Below are positions 51,855-58,303 of a stretch of DNA of 64,000 bases, in pieces (the first letter of the stretch is position 1; every line of letters starts with the position of its first letter). Under the pieces are notes generated by a model that was given only the letters and a program-made list of their open reading frames with translations, did not search any database and was not told where the DNA came from. A program made the translations under genes and the position numbers. Origin of the DNA: a virus; the IMG/VR virus record IMGVR_UViG_3300032214_000986, positions 56,085-120,084 of that record, one strand, 5' to 3'.

Positions 51855-51858
51855 ATAA

Positions 51859-51865
51859 ATAAATA
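51859..51865 (-). promoter_or_regulatory. TATTTAT box of the paralogue pair
   Basis: Coding strand ATATTTATTTAT then ATG at 51854; gap 4 nt (a second overlapping copy abuts the ATG). Confidence 0.5.
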
Positions 51866-51869
51866 TATC

Positions 51870-52253
51870 TTACGTTATCTTTTCATCATGCCCATAGAAA
51901 GTAACATATATTGAGAATGGGATTAAATCAAAATACTCACTAATAATTATTTCTTCCAATTCAGACATATACCACGTATTTGAACTATATTCATCCAATC
52001 TCCAATTGGAATAAAAATCTTCACCGTTTCTTGTGATAGAAGAAATGATTACTTGGATGTCACCAACAGCTCCCGTACCTTCACCAACAACAGCTCCAAC
52101 CTTCATTGTATAACGGAACACATATTCGTCATCAACATACATTTCAGAATTTACATCATCAAAATATAATTCCTCGTCAATGATGGTCGACTCATATTGT
52201 TTATTTTCAAATAATCCTTTAAGTAGGTCCTTAAGTTTTTGGTTCGTTCTCAT
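51870..52253 (-). CDS. Unknown protein
   Basis: 127 residues from ATG 52253 (MRTNQKLKDLLKGLF). An ATG at 52283 lies beyond the box and is rejected. The N-terminus is a helix without an [ILV]xE end; the rest is beta-rich (MYVDDEYVFRYTMKVGAVVG; IQVIISSITRNG) and acidic. No family recognised. Confidence 0.5.
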   Translation of the reverse strand: MRTNQKLKDLLKGLFENKQYESTIIDEELYFDDVNSEMYVDDEYVFRYTMKVGAVVGEGTGAVGDIQVIISSITRNGEDFYSNWRLDEYSSNTWYMSELEEIIISEYFDLIPFSIYVTFYGHDEKIT

Positions 52254-52258
52254 GTAAA

Positions 52259-52265
52259 ATAAATA
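52259..52265 (-). promoter_or_regulatory. TATTTAT box for the 127-residue gene
   Basis: Coding strand ATATTTATTTTAC then ATG at 52253; gap 5 nt. Confidence 0.55.
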
Positions 52266-52290
52266 TACAAATAAACCAAACAAAAAACAA

Positions 52291-52313
52291 GGAGGGGGCG
52301 GGGGGGAGGTTCG
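52291..52313 (+). other. G-rich tract
   Basis: GGAGGGGGCGGGGGGGAGG in very AT-rich DNA between genes; could form a quadruplex. Confidence 0.4.
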
Positions 52314-52357
52314 GTGTAAAAAAATTTTTCCAGAAAATACACCTCACCATAAACAAA

Positions 52358-52384
52358 AAACCCCATCCGTTAAGATGAGGTTTC
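52358..52384 (-). terminator. Terminator after the 79-residue leader gene
   Basis: Stem AACCCCATC / GATGAGGTT with one mismatch, followed by T on the minus strand. Confidence 0.7.
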
Positions 52385-52404
52385 AAATATTTTTACATTT
52401 AGTA

Positions 52405-52644
52405 TTAATCTTTCAATCTATAATCTCTAAAACGAGATACCGCATCACGTTTTACTCTTCTATCTGATGTCATTTCATCGGCAATGTTTCTTAAAATACT
52501 AACGGCTTCTTCGTGACTTGCATTAGAGTTTCTTATAACGTCCATAATATCGGAGTATAAAGTATTATCTTCCATCTCCTCACTAACAATACGGTTAACA
52601 AGATTTGTTAATTCTGATTCGGTTAATTTAATTACTTTTTTCAT
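52405..52644 (-). CDS. Leader-bearing small protein, LTESEL type
   Basis: 79 residues. The leader (VIKLTESELTNLVNRIVSE) ends at 22. The remaining 57 residues are one or two helices (ASHEEAVSILRNIADEMTSD) with a basic end (RRVKRDAVSRFRDYRLKD). Unknown. Confidence 0.55.
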   Translation of the reverse strand: MKKVIKLTESELTNLVNRIVSEEMEDNTLYSDIMDVIRNSNASHEEAVSILRNIADEMTSDRRVKRDAVSRFRDYRLKD

Positions 52645-52661
52645 AATATTATTTTTTATAT

Positions 52662-52668
52662 ATAAATA
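52662..52668 (-). promoter_or_regulatory. TATTTAT box for the 79-residue gene
   Basis: Coding strand GTATTTATATATAAAA; gap 17 nt to the ATG at 52644. Confidence 0.5.
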
Positions 52669-52677
52669 CTACAACAA

Positions 52678-53199
52678 TTAAAAGTAATCGTACCCTCTAG
52701 ACATTTCTCTTCTTCTACTGTCCGACATAAAATATTGTCTCCAACATTCAAAAGAAGGGATGTCCGTCAGGTTCATCGAAAAATCATTACAACGAAAAAA
52801 AGATATTAAAAGATGTTTATTAATATCAGGAATATATGAATTAATATCATAATATAATCTCTCACCGCTAATATATTCCTGACAATGTGGGGTTCGATAC
52901 GAAGGTTCAAACGTATTAGGATTATAAACGGGGGAGGCAATCATATCAAATACAATAAGTTCCATATATGTATGACCATACCAATCAGGTCTACGTTCTT
53001 TAGGATCTCTATTTCTAATATGAATATCAAATTTTAAACCAGGGTACATCATTTCAATAAACTCCCCCAACATTTTTAAATACTTTGTATGGATGAGGTA
53101 TCTTAATTCAGATTCCTCACGAATAGACTTATATTCGTTGTATGTGGAATATGTCTGAGGGAACGTATAATCTTCGGGACGTATTTTATTAAGGTCCAT
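52678..53199 (-). CDS. Unknown protein
   Basis: 173 residues, no leader and no family recognised. Contains LKFDIHIRNRDPKERRPDWY and a Tyr-rich beta segment (SGERLYYDINSYIPDI), ending in an Arg-rich tail. It starts 1 nt after the stop of the next gene upstream; part of a short operon with a host-type promoter. Confidence 0.5.
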   Translation of the reverse strand: MDLNKIRPEDYTFPQTYSTYNEYKSIREESELRYLIHTKYLKMLGEFIEMMYPGLKFDIHIRNRDPKERRPDWYGHTYMELIVFDMIASPVYNPNTFEPSYRTPHCQEYISGERLYYDINSYIPDINKHLLISFFRCNDFSMNLTDIPSFECWRQYFMSDSRRREMSRGYDYF

Positions 53200-53200
53200 A

Positions 53201-53767
53201 TTAAATAGGGAATTTAAATATTTCTAAATTGGATGATTTGCCGTTGCTATCAAGATGGTCATAGACCTCAAGAGGTTTCCCCTTATATAAAATCTCATCA
53301 ATAACTTGCCAATAATTATCAGAGGGGGTTTCAATTATTCCAACAGTATATTTGAAATCATCAATATTTGGGATATCCTCAGTTTCAAATACATATGAAC
53401 AGATTCCACCTTTATTCTCATCAACACTAAAATATACATCAGAATCTTTCGTTGGAAATACATTATATTCGTTGGTATTCTCATTTGCTTTGATGTCATC
53501 AATACTGAACCTTAAAACGGTATCCTCTCCACCTTCACCAATTAATTCAAAGTGAGTATATCCGTTATCCAATGATTTGTTGATATGTAATAAATCTCCA
53601 TCCCACATATCAAAGTCCATATTGTCCTCAATCTCAAATCTTATCTCAGATAACTCATCAACCTCACGTTCTTTCATAAGGTTTTCAATTTGTTCTGTCT
53701 CTTCTTTGGTGATGGATTTACCGATGAATTCAGCTGACCATCCATAAGTGTTTAATGTATATTTCAT
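53201..53767 (-). CDS. Unknown acidic protein
   Basis: 188 residues, beta-rich and acidic (NTYGWSAEFIGKSITKEE; FELIGEGGEDTVLRFSIDDI). No family recognised. Follows the small membrane protein by 2 nt. Confidence 0.5.
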   Translation of the reverse strand: MKYTLNTYGWSAEFIGKSITKEETEQIENLMKEREVDELSEIRFEIEDNMDFDMWDGDLLHINKSLDNGYTHFELIGEGGEDTVLRFSIDDIKANENTNEYNVFPTKDSDVYFSVDENKGGICSYVFETEDIPNIDDFKYTVGIIETPSDNYWQVIDEILYKGKPLEVYDHLDSNGKSSNLEIFKFPI

Positions 53768-53769
53768 TT

Positions 53770-53850
53770 TTATTTTTTTGATAAGTAATCATTTAACGCC
53801 AATAGTCCATATACAATTATAAAGCAAATAATTAATAGTGGATTTCCCAT
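53770..53850 (-). CDS. Tiny single-pass membrane protein
   Basis: 26 residues: MGNPLLIICFIIVYGLLALN followed by a short polar end (DYLSKK). One membrane helix fills it. A well-formed host-type promoter 7 nt before its ATG makes it the first gene of this operon and is the main argument that it is real. Confidence 0.45.
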   Translation of the reverse strand: MGNPLLIICFIIVYGLLALNDYLSKK

Positions 53851-53857
53851 AGTAGAG

Positions 53858-53889
53858 TAAAGATAAAAAATAAGTTAGATTTTGTCAAA
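53858..53889 (-). promoter_or_regulatory. Host-type promoter of the small-membrane-protein operon
   Basis: Coding strand TTTG, 20-nt spacer, TATCTTTA (one mismatch), then 7 nt to the ATG at 53850. Confidence 0.5.
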
Positions 53890-53892
53890 CAA

Positions 53893-53912
53893 AAAACCCC
53901 ATTCGTTGGGGG
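53893..53912 (-). terminator. Terminator after the 123-residue leader gene
   Basis: ACCCC / GGGGGT hairpin around ATTCGTT followed by T on the minus strand. Confidence 0.6.
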
Positions 53913-53916
53913 TAAT

Positions 53917-54288
53917 CTATTTAAGTCGGGATTTATTAATCCTTAATAAGAACTTTTCAGCTTCCTCTACATGAATATCCTCCAAGTAGTCTTCCAATTC
54001 TTCGGTGTCCCCAATATAAGACATAATAGGTATTGTTGTTTCCATTGGTAGAGTCATAAACTTAAATTCAAGTTCCCCATCTTCATCAATCTCCCAATAA
54101 CAATTAGATGTTCCAGCAAGAGGAGTCATATCATCATCGTAGTTCTTTGGAAAGAATGTGACATAGGTTTGAAATTGATTATCTCCACGATATGTGGAAC
54201 CCTCCCCTTCAATATCATAGTACTTGGAAATAAGTCTAACCGACTTATTGGTCTCTTCTTTTAAAATATGTTTGATGAGGTTTTTCAT
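53917..54288 (-). CDS. Leader-bearing protein, short (I/R)xILKE type
   Basis: 123 residues. The leader NLIKHILKE ends at 11. The rest includes YDIEGEGSTYRGDNQFQTYV and a beta segment (NCYWEIDEDGELEFKFMTLP), then the helix VEEAEKFLLRINKSRLK. Unknown. Box 6 nt before the ATG. Confidence 0.55.
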   Translation of the reverse strand: MKNLIKHILKEETNKSVRLISKYYDIEGEGSTYRGDNQFQTYVTFFPKNYDDDMTPLAGTSNCYWEIDEDGELEFKFMTLPMETTIPIMSYIGDTEELEDYLEDIHVEEAEKFLLRINKSRLK

Positions 54289-54294
54289 ATAAGA

Positions 54295-54301
54295 ATAAAT
54301 A
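54295..54301 (-). promoter_or_regulatory. TATTTAT box for the 123-residue gene
   Basis: Coding strand GTATTTATTCTTAT then ATG at 54288; gap 6 nt. Confidence 0.55.
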
Positions 54302-54466
54302 CCCCGATTTTCCTAAAATTTTTCTGGAATTTTTTTTTCGTATATAGGGGGTATTCCGATTTTTAAAGATTTTTTCCCAAAATATTTTTTAAGACCATAT
54401 TACCTTTTTTAAAACTTATACTCTGCAAGGGGGATTGACCCCCTTTTTGACCCTGTCAAAGTGTCA

Positions 54467-54533
54467 TATAAGAGGGGGGATACGGGGGAGGGGGCCCCCA
54501 ATATATGAGGAGGAGGGGGTATGCCAAAGTATA
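54467..54533 (+). other. G-rich tracts with quadruplex potential
   Basis: Runs of G6, G5, G5, then GAGGAGGAGGGGG, interrupted by CCCCC, in AT-rich DNA. Confidence 0.4.
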
Positions 54534-54559
54534 GGTCCCCCTATGTAGGGAACCATAAG

Positions 54560-54568
54560 TTATCCACA
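54560..54568 (+). other. DnaA-box-like site
   Basis: Exact TTATCCACA. A single box, so weak evidence of an origin. Confidence 0.3.
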
Positions 54569-54611
54569 ACAATTGTTTGTAACTATATCTGAAATAAATG
54601 TGGGGGATTGT

Positions 54612-54642
54612 TTTGTGGTGTCGATTATTATCCGTACCTTTA
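54612..54642 (+). promoter_or_regulatory. Host-type promoter, unit A
   Basis: TTTG (54612-54615), 19-nt spacer, TACCTTTA (54635-54642). Confidence 0.5.
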
Positions 54643-54647
54643 TGGTG

Positions 54648-54745
54648 TAACCTTTTTAATCGAGGGGGACCGAGTAGACTCCACCCTGCCTTATATTTTT
54701 TTATATAGGCATAAAAAAATTCCCCTCCTTCTACAGGGGGAATCA
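54648..54745 (+). ncRNA. Candidate small RNA, unit A
   Basis: The stretch after promoter A holds a 21-nt block (54674-54694) that matches unit B at 19 of 21 positions (GTAGACTCCA-CCTG-CTTAT), then a T run. The hairpin ATTCCCC-GGGGAAT that follows has its T tract on the minus strand, so the plus-strand end is unclear. It may be an RNA or a leader; a weakly started 67-residue frame also covers it. Confidence 0.35.
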
Positions 54746-54880
54746 CAAAGAATGTATGTTGAACAAATTCATCTTGAACTTTACGGACCGACTTGGTTCC
54801 TGAACAACTAACTCCCTACTGTGGGGGGAACGAATTCATAATATAAATATACGATTAATTTAAAAAAACTAAATGGTTTG

Positions 54881-54912
54881 TTTGGTAGTGTCAATTACAT
54901 TCACTATCTTTG
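54881..54912 (+). promoter_or_regulatory. Host-type promoter, unit B
   Basis: TTTG (54881-54884), 20-nt spacer, TATCTTTG (54905-54912): an exact match to TTTG / TAnnTTTG. Confidence 0.6.
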
Positions 54913-54913
54913 T

Positions 54914-54988
54914 ATGGACAATGTGAGAGAGATGTCGGGCTGGGGGAACAACACCCCTTGGAGTGTAGACTCCAACCTGTCTTATTAA
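54914..54988 (+). ncRNA. Candidate small RNA or 24-residue peptide gene, unit B
   Basis: One base after the -7 box an ATG opens a 24-codon frame (MDNVREMSGWG... SNLSY, stop TAA at 54986). The end of the frame is the 21-nt block shared with unit A (54965-54985), read as VDSNLSY here and VDSTLPY there. A GGAGT-ACTCC hairpin lies inside. Whether RNA or peptide matters cannot be decided. Confidence 0.35.
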
Positions 54989-55025
54989 AAAAAATAAAGG
55001 TCCCCATTATTTGTGAGGGAAGGTC

Positions 55026-55056
55026 TTGTCAGTCTCAGATATTCTTCTTATACTTG
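55026..55056 (+). promoter_or_regulatory. Host-type promoter of the small membrane gene
   Basis: TTG, 20-nt spacer, TATACTTG (55049-55056), 5 nt before the ATG at 55062; a leaderless mRNA would result. Confidence 0.5.
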
Positions 55057-55061
55057 TACAT

Positions 55062-55229
55062 ATGAAAACTATCCTACTAATCAATCTTATCATCGGGTAT
55101 GTAACACTCTTTGGTGTTCTACTCATTGGGGGTTCCATGATGACCCTTAACTATTTCCCCACTTCTAAAGTGTCTTCTTTCATTCGTCGTCATTTGATTA
55201 CTGATGAAGACATTGAACCTATGGACTAA
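55062..55229 (+). CDS. Small membrane protein
   Basis: 55 residues from ATG 55062. One or two hydrophobic segments (TILLINLIIGYVTLFGVLLI) followed by a polar, basic tail (SSFIRRHLITDEDIEPMD). An alternative start at 55026 falls inside the promoter. Convergent with the next gene, with stops overlapping by 4 nt. Confidence 0.5.
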   Translation: MKTILLINLIIGYVTLFGVLLIGGSMMTLNYFPTSKVSSFIRRHLITDEDIEPMD

Positions 55230-55540
55230 GAATAGAAAGTATCCATCTTATCTATTGCCAAGTTAATGATTGATGTTCTTACTTGGTGGTAATCCTCTTC
55301 AGATAAATTATAGTACTGATTTAAAAACTGTAACACATCCCCCATGTTAGCATCGACAATTACATATTGTCTTTTATTAACAATGGGTTTCTTTGACCAT
55401 CCCCTCTTTGAGAATTCAAAATAGACAACTCCGTCATCGGTCAATCCTTCGTTATGTTTGAATATACATTTCATCCCCATACTGTCCTCAGTGATCGTTG
55501 GGGTATAATGTTTTGTTATAAAATTAATCATTGGGTCCAT
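55226..55540 (-). CDS. Unknown small protein
   Basis: 104 residues from ATG 55540 (MDPMINFITKHY); the upstream ATG at 55585 is on the far side of the box. Contains FKHNEGLTDDGVVYFEFSKRGW and a helical end (LSEEDYHQVRTSIINLAI). No family recognised. Confidence 0.5.
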   Translation of the reverse strand: MDPMINFITKHYTPTITEDSMGMKCIFKHNEGLTDDGVVYFEFSKRGWSKKPIVNKRQYVIVDANMGDVLQFLNQYYNLSEEDYHQVRTSIINLAIDKMDTFYS

Positions 55541-55556
55541 ATGTACATTAATGTTA

Positions 55557-55563
55557 ATAAATA
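55557..55563 (-). promoter_or_regulatory. TATTTAT box for the 104-residue gene
   Basis: Coding strand ATATTTATTAACATT; gap 16 nt to the ATG at 55540. Confidence 0.45.
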
Positions 55564-55691
55564 TTAACCTATTTGTGAATAACAAATTGGGGATGACATA
55601 CTGTCAGGGGGGATTGTTGATAACTATTTTTACCATTTTGCTTGATTTTGTCAAAATGTCAGTCAGCGAACGCTCACGGCACAATCCCTTT

Positions 55692-55743
55692 TACCACTTT
55701 CTACCACATGGTCTTACCACTAATTACCACCCCTTTTTACCGC
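55692..55743 (+). repeat. Iteron-like TACCAC repeats
   Basis: Four exact TACCAC and one TACCGC with alternating 10/13-nt spacing. Confidence 0.6.
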
Positions 55744-55965
55744 TGGTCATATCAGGAGGGTAAAAAATCCCCCCTAGTGGTGGTGATAGAAGGGTTTTTT
55801 TATATATAGACGTTTTCCAGCTAAAAAATGTCCCTATGATGTAGTAGCCGCGGAGACGAAGTCCTATAGTTCTTCCAACGTATAGGGAACCGAAAATATC
55901 CCCTTCAACGTGTCATTAAGTCATGTCCCCAACGATAGATAACAACCATAAAGACCACCATATTA

Positions 55966-55981
55966 GTGGTAGAAAGTGGTA
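55966..55981 (-). repeat. Inverted copy of the 16-nt repeat arm
   Basis: GTGGTAGAAAGTGGTA is the exact reverse complement of 55692-55707. Confidence 0.75.
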
Positions 55982-56105
55982 GTTATTATTCATATCAGAT
56001 ATATCAGGTTTCACCTGACAATAATGATATAAGATAAAACTATCATCAGTAAAGAACTTATATAACTTACCATATAATCATACCATACTGTTCATTATTT
56101 TCTAT

Positions 56106-56124
56106 TGTTCAGTGTCACTGAACA
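56106..56124. repeat. Perfect palindrome
   Basis: TGTTCAGTG T CACTGAACA: 9-bp arms with a one-base centre, in the form of an operator site. Confidence 0.6.
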
Positions 56125-56229
56125 TACCCTTTTAGTGAACACCATATACATGATAAAATAAAGTTACTATAAAGGTCACCATAATGTTACGTTCATATAT
56201 GGGGGACCCATTGTAAATGGGGGAAATGA

Positions 56230-56280
56230 TTTATATGATAATAATCATATAAACGAAAATATATGACAATAATCATATAT
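56230..56280. repeat. Two adjacent perfect inverted repeats
   Basis: TTTATATGAT-ATCATATAAA (10-bp arms) and ATATATGA-TCATATAT (8-bp arms). Confidence 0.6.
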
Positions 56281-56454
56281 TATCTTAACGTAATATACAT
56301 TACTGTAATGACCATTACAATAAGGTTTAAGATATGTCCTAATAATTACCACATATATTATATAGAAATGTAAACGGTAGAACTATATCGTCTATATAAC
56401 CGATAACTTATAATATCGTTTAATTAACCGATAATAATACAATACATTTATGAA

Positions 56455-56486
56455 CGAAAAAGGAGACCCGTATGGAGTCTCCCTTT
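56455..56486 (-). terminator. Terminator after the small paralogue pair
   Basis: GGAGAC / GTCTCC stem followed by T residues on the minus strand. Confidence 0.65.
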
Positions 56487-56507
56487 GTAGTGAGTGAATG
56501 GAATGTA

Positions 56508-56738
56508 TTAATATCGTGATACATTAATATTAATCAAGTAATTAATAGTCCCTTCAGGAATGTATCTATTAATTACGTTATCTACCTCCGCTTTAATTAA
56601 ATTTCTAACTATTTCGTTATCGTATCTAAGGTCTTTAATACTAAACACGATGAAATAAGTCTCATTCATAAAACTAACCGTTAATGGGATATTTAATTCC
56701 TGTAAAATTAAATCAATATATTCAGTTAGGTCTTTCAT
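56508..56738 (-). CDS. Small paralogous protein, MKDLTEYI type
   Basis: 76 residues. N-terminus KDLTEYIDLILQELNIPLTV, beta strands (YFIVFSIKDLRY), a helix and a final beta strand (TINYLININVSRY). The same plan occurs in four other genes here (56741, 59232, 60718 N-half, 61997), so this is a local family. Function unknown. It starts 2 nt after the stop of its paralogue. Confidence 0.55.
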   Translation of the reverse strand: MKDLTEYIDLILQELNIPLTVSFMNETYFIVFSIKDLRYDNEIVRNLIKAEVDNVINRYIPEGTINYLININVSRY

Positions 56739-56740
56739 CT

Positions 56741-57103
56741 TTACAATTGATTTGTATTGTCTAAATAACCCATAGGATTATAATCTACCACATAACTTGA
56801 AATCCCCTCTAAATCTATTTCTGACGATACAGTAAAAGTCACATTAATAGTTTGGTATTCGATCGGTATGTTAATACGGTTAACACTAACTTTAAACATA
56901 GTCTCAGGTAGATATGTTGCTAACATCGCTTCTGTTTTAGTAACCAAGCTTTTTATTAAGAAATCACCAAAACGATATAGATTTACATTATTTCCGTAGT
57001 CATATACAATATCCACATAATATACATTATCCACATATTTTACTTCACACGGGTTTTTTATCCCATCAAGGAGTGATTCTACATATTTAGTTAGATCTTT
57101 CAT
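56741..57103 (-). CDS. Small paralogous protein, MKDLTKYV type
   Basis: 120 residues from ATG 57103 (MKDLTKYVESLLDG), aligned with the start of its paralogue; an ATG at 57130 is not preferred. Beta strands (VYYVDIVYDYGNN), helix (FLIKSLVTKTEAMLATYLPE), strand (TMFKVSVNRINI), then an extra tail. TATATTAG lies 4 nt before the ATG, as at the CAP-like gene. Confidence 0.55.
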   Translation of the reverse strand: MKDLTKYVESLLDGIKNPCEVKYVDNVYYVDIVYDYGNNVNLYRFGDFLIKSLVTKTEAMLATYLPETMFKVSVNRINIPIEYQTINVTFTVSSEIDLEGISSYVVDYNPMGYLDNTNQL

Positions 57104-57116
57104 AATGCTAATATAT

Positions 57117-57148
57117 AAAAAATCCCCCATTCTACAATGGAGGATTCT
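57117..57148 (-). terminator. Terminator after the SprB-like gene
   Basis: AATCCCCCAT / ATGGAGGATT with one mismatch, followed by T on the minus strand. Confidence 0.7.
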
Positions 57149-57169
57149 AATTACTTTATGTGAAATATA

Positions 57170-58165
57170 TTATTCGTTAATATACTTTATCTCTTTAGAT
57201 CCATCACTGTATGTGTAGATTAACATCTTGTTTGGTTGTATCTTAACTTCTCTACCCATTAAATCTGAAACACGAATAAGTTGTTTACTGTTACCTGATA
57301 GTTCGTCAATCCCTACGAATCCTACATACTCATTCTGATTTAAAACGATAGTCTTATAGTTCATTGTTTTATTATAACAATATACAACTAATTGGAAGTT
57401 ATAACATCCTGTTGAGTCTATCATTGGGTAGTTCACCATATATGTTTGGTATGTACCTGTTGTATCAATAACATACCACACACATAAAATACTATCTAAA
57501 CCACTATTAATAGGACTATTTATTGTCATATATGTAGTGTCAACTGTATTATAATTAATCGTACAATCCTCTATTGTTGAGGTAAAAGTACTTAAAGGAT
57601 TATTACATGTACCTGCGTTGTTTATAATTAACGTATCACCCATTGATTGTGTTACGATTGAATCACATAATGTAGTGTTACATCCGTTTGCGTCCATTAC
57701 ATAACAACAGTATCCACCTACAGGTAAATTATTGATTGTCTGAAGCATATTACCATTACTCCACTGATATGTGTATGGTGCCGTTCCGTTTATTACATTT
57801 ACCGTCATTGATCCATCATTAATCGTAGAGTCAATTGTAGTAATATACCCACCGAAGTTTAGACATGGGTTAAATGTTCCTGCCGTGATAACAAACGTTA
57901 ATGTCACAGGTGTGTTGTTGGTTACAAATGTAACGCTGTATGATCCAGGACATAGGTTTGTTACATAGTAACTTCCCTGACCGATAACCATACCCATTCC
58001 TTGCCATACGATATTTGATGTTGTGACAACTGTACTGTCTAACGCTGCCGTCCCATCACATACGTTTGGTCCTGATGTTTGTGTTGTGTAAACTTGTGTC
58101 TGTGAGAACAAGTTAAAAGATAATACGCTTAGTAACGTAAGTAATAATAATTTTAAATTTTTCAT
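57170..58165 (-). CDS. Secreted protein with SprB-like repeats
   Basis: 331 residues. Signal peptide (LKLLLLTLLSVLSFNLFSQ). Two SprB/PKD-like units: one around 30-95 (VCDGTAALDSTVV... NLCPGSYSVTFVTNN), one around 105-170 (NDGSMTVNVINGTAPYTYQW... NNLPVGGYCCYVMDANGC). The C-terminus (LIRVSDLMGREVKIQPNKML, then YTYSDGSKEIKYI) resembles Bacteroidota T9SS sorting-type ends. Host-type promoter upstream, so it may act during infection rather than in the virion. Confidence 0.7.
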   Translation of the reverse strand: MKNLKLLLLTLLSVLSFNLFSQTQVYTTQTSGPNVCDGTAALDSTVVTTSNIVWQGMGMVIGQGSYYVTNLCPGSYSVTFVTNNTPVTLTFVITAGTFNPCLNFGGYITTIDSTINDGSMTVNVINGTAPYTYQWSNGNMLQTINNLPVGGYCCYVMDANGCNTTLCDSIVTQSMGDTLIINNAGTCNNPLSTFTSTIEDCTINYNTVDTTYMTINSPINSGLDSILCVWYVIDTTGTYQTYMVNYPMIDSTGCYNFQLVVYCYNKTMNYKTIVLNQNEYVGFVGIDELSGNSKQLIRVSDLMGREVKIQPNKMLIYTYSDGSKEIKYINE

Positions 58166-58183
58166 ATGTTTTTGTTTTTTTGA

Positions 58184-58214
58184 TAAAGATAGGTAAATCC
58201 CCTCGTAAAATCAA
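58184..58214 (-). promoter_or_regulatory. Host-type promoter of the SprB-like gene
   Basis: Coding strand TTG, 20-nt spacer, TATCTTTA. Confidence 0.45.
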
Positions 58215-58303
58215 TACAAAGAGTGTAGGATTAATCTTATGAACGAAAAACGTAGTGAATGAAATGAACGGTAGAGATGAGTGAGTAAGTTAAACCTATA
58301 CTC

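Larger units (their letters stand above)
54302..55048. other. Gene-poor stretch with G-rich tracts and duplicated promoter unit
   Basis: No convincing gene. It holds a hairpin AAGGGGG-CCCCCTT (54428-54449), the palindrome TTTGAC-GTCAAA, G-rich tracts (about 54467-54533), an exact DnaA-box-like TTATCCACA (54560-54568), and two similar units that each start with a host-type promoter. Confidence 0.5.
55590..56455. other. Intergenic region with iteron-like repeats and many inverted repeats (candidate origin)
   Basis: About 870 bases without a convincing gene. TACCAC occurs at 55692, 55702, 55715 and 55725, with TACCGC at 55738: spacings 10, 13, 10, 13. TACCACTTTCTACCAC (55692-55707) has an exact inverted copy at 55966-55981. 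Further perfect hairpins follow at 56106-56124, 56230-56253, 56259-56280 and about 56303-56320. Possible roles: replication origin, packaging site, or structured RNA. Confidence 0.5.

Noticed and set aside
54456-54746. Minus-strand frame of 96 codons
   Set aside because: Lies over the G-rich tract and the promoter units; no protein features beyond Pro/Tyr/His bias.
54608-54811. Plus-strand frame of 67 codons with a TTG start
   Set aside because: It would begin before the promoter it would need; only the VDSTLPY block is shared, so it is treated under the unit A entry.
55551-55763. Plus-strand frame of 70 codons
   Set aside because: Runs over the TACCAC repeats and has no promoter or family.
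54302-56507. tRNA or tmRNA genes in the gene-poor region
   Set aside because: No cloverleaf with TTCGA-type T loop and acceptor stem was found by eye; a covariance-model search would settle it.
57028-57036. Second TTATCCACA site
   Set aside because: It is inside a coding region and isolated, so no weight is given.
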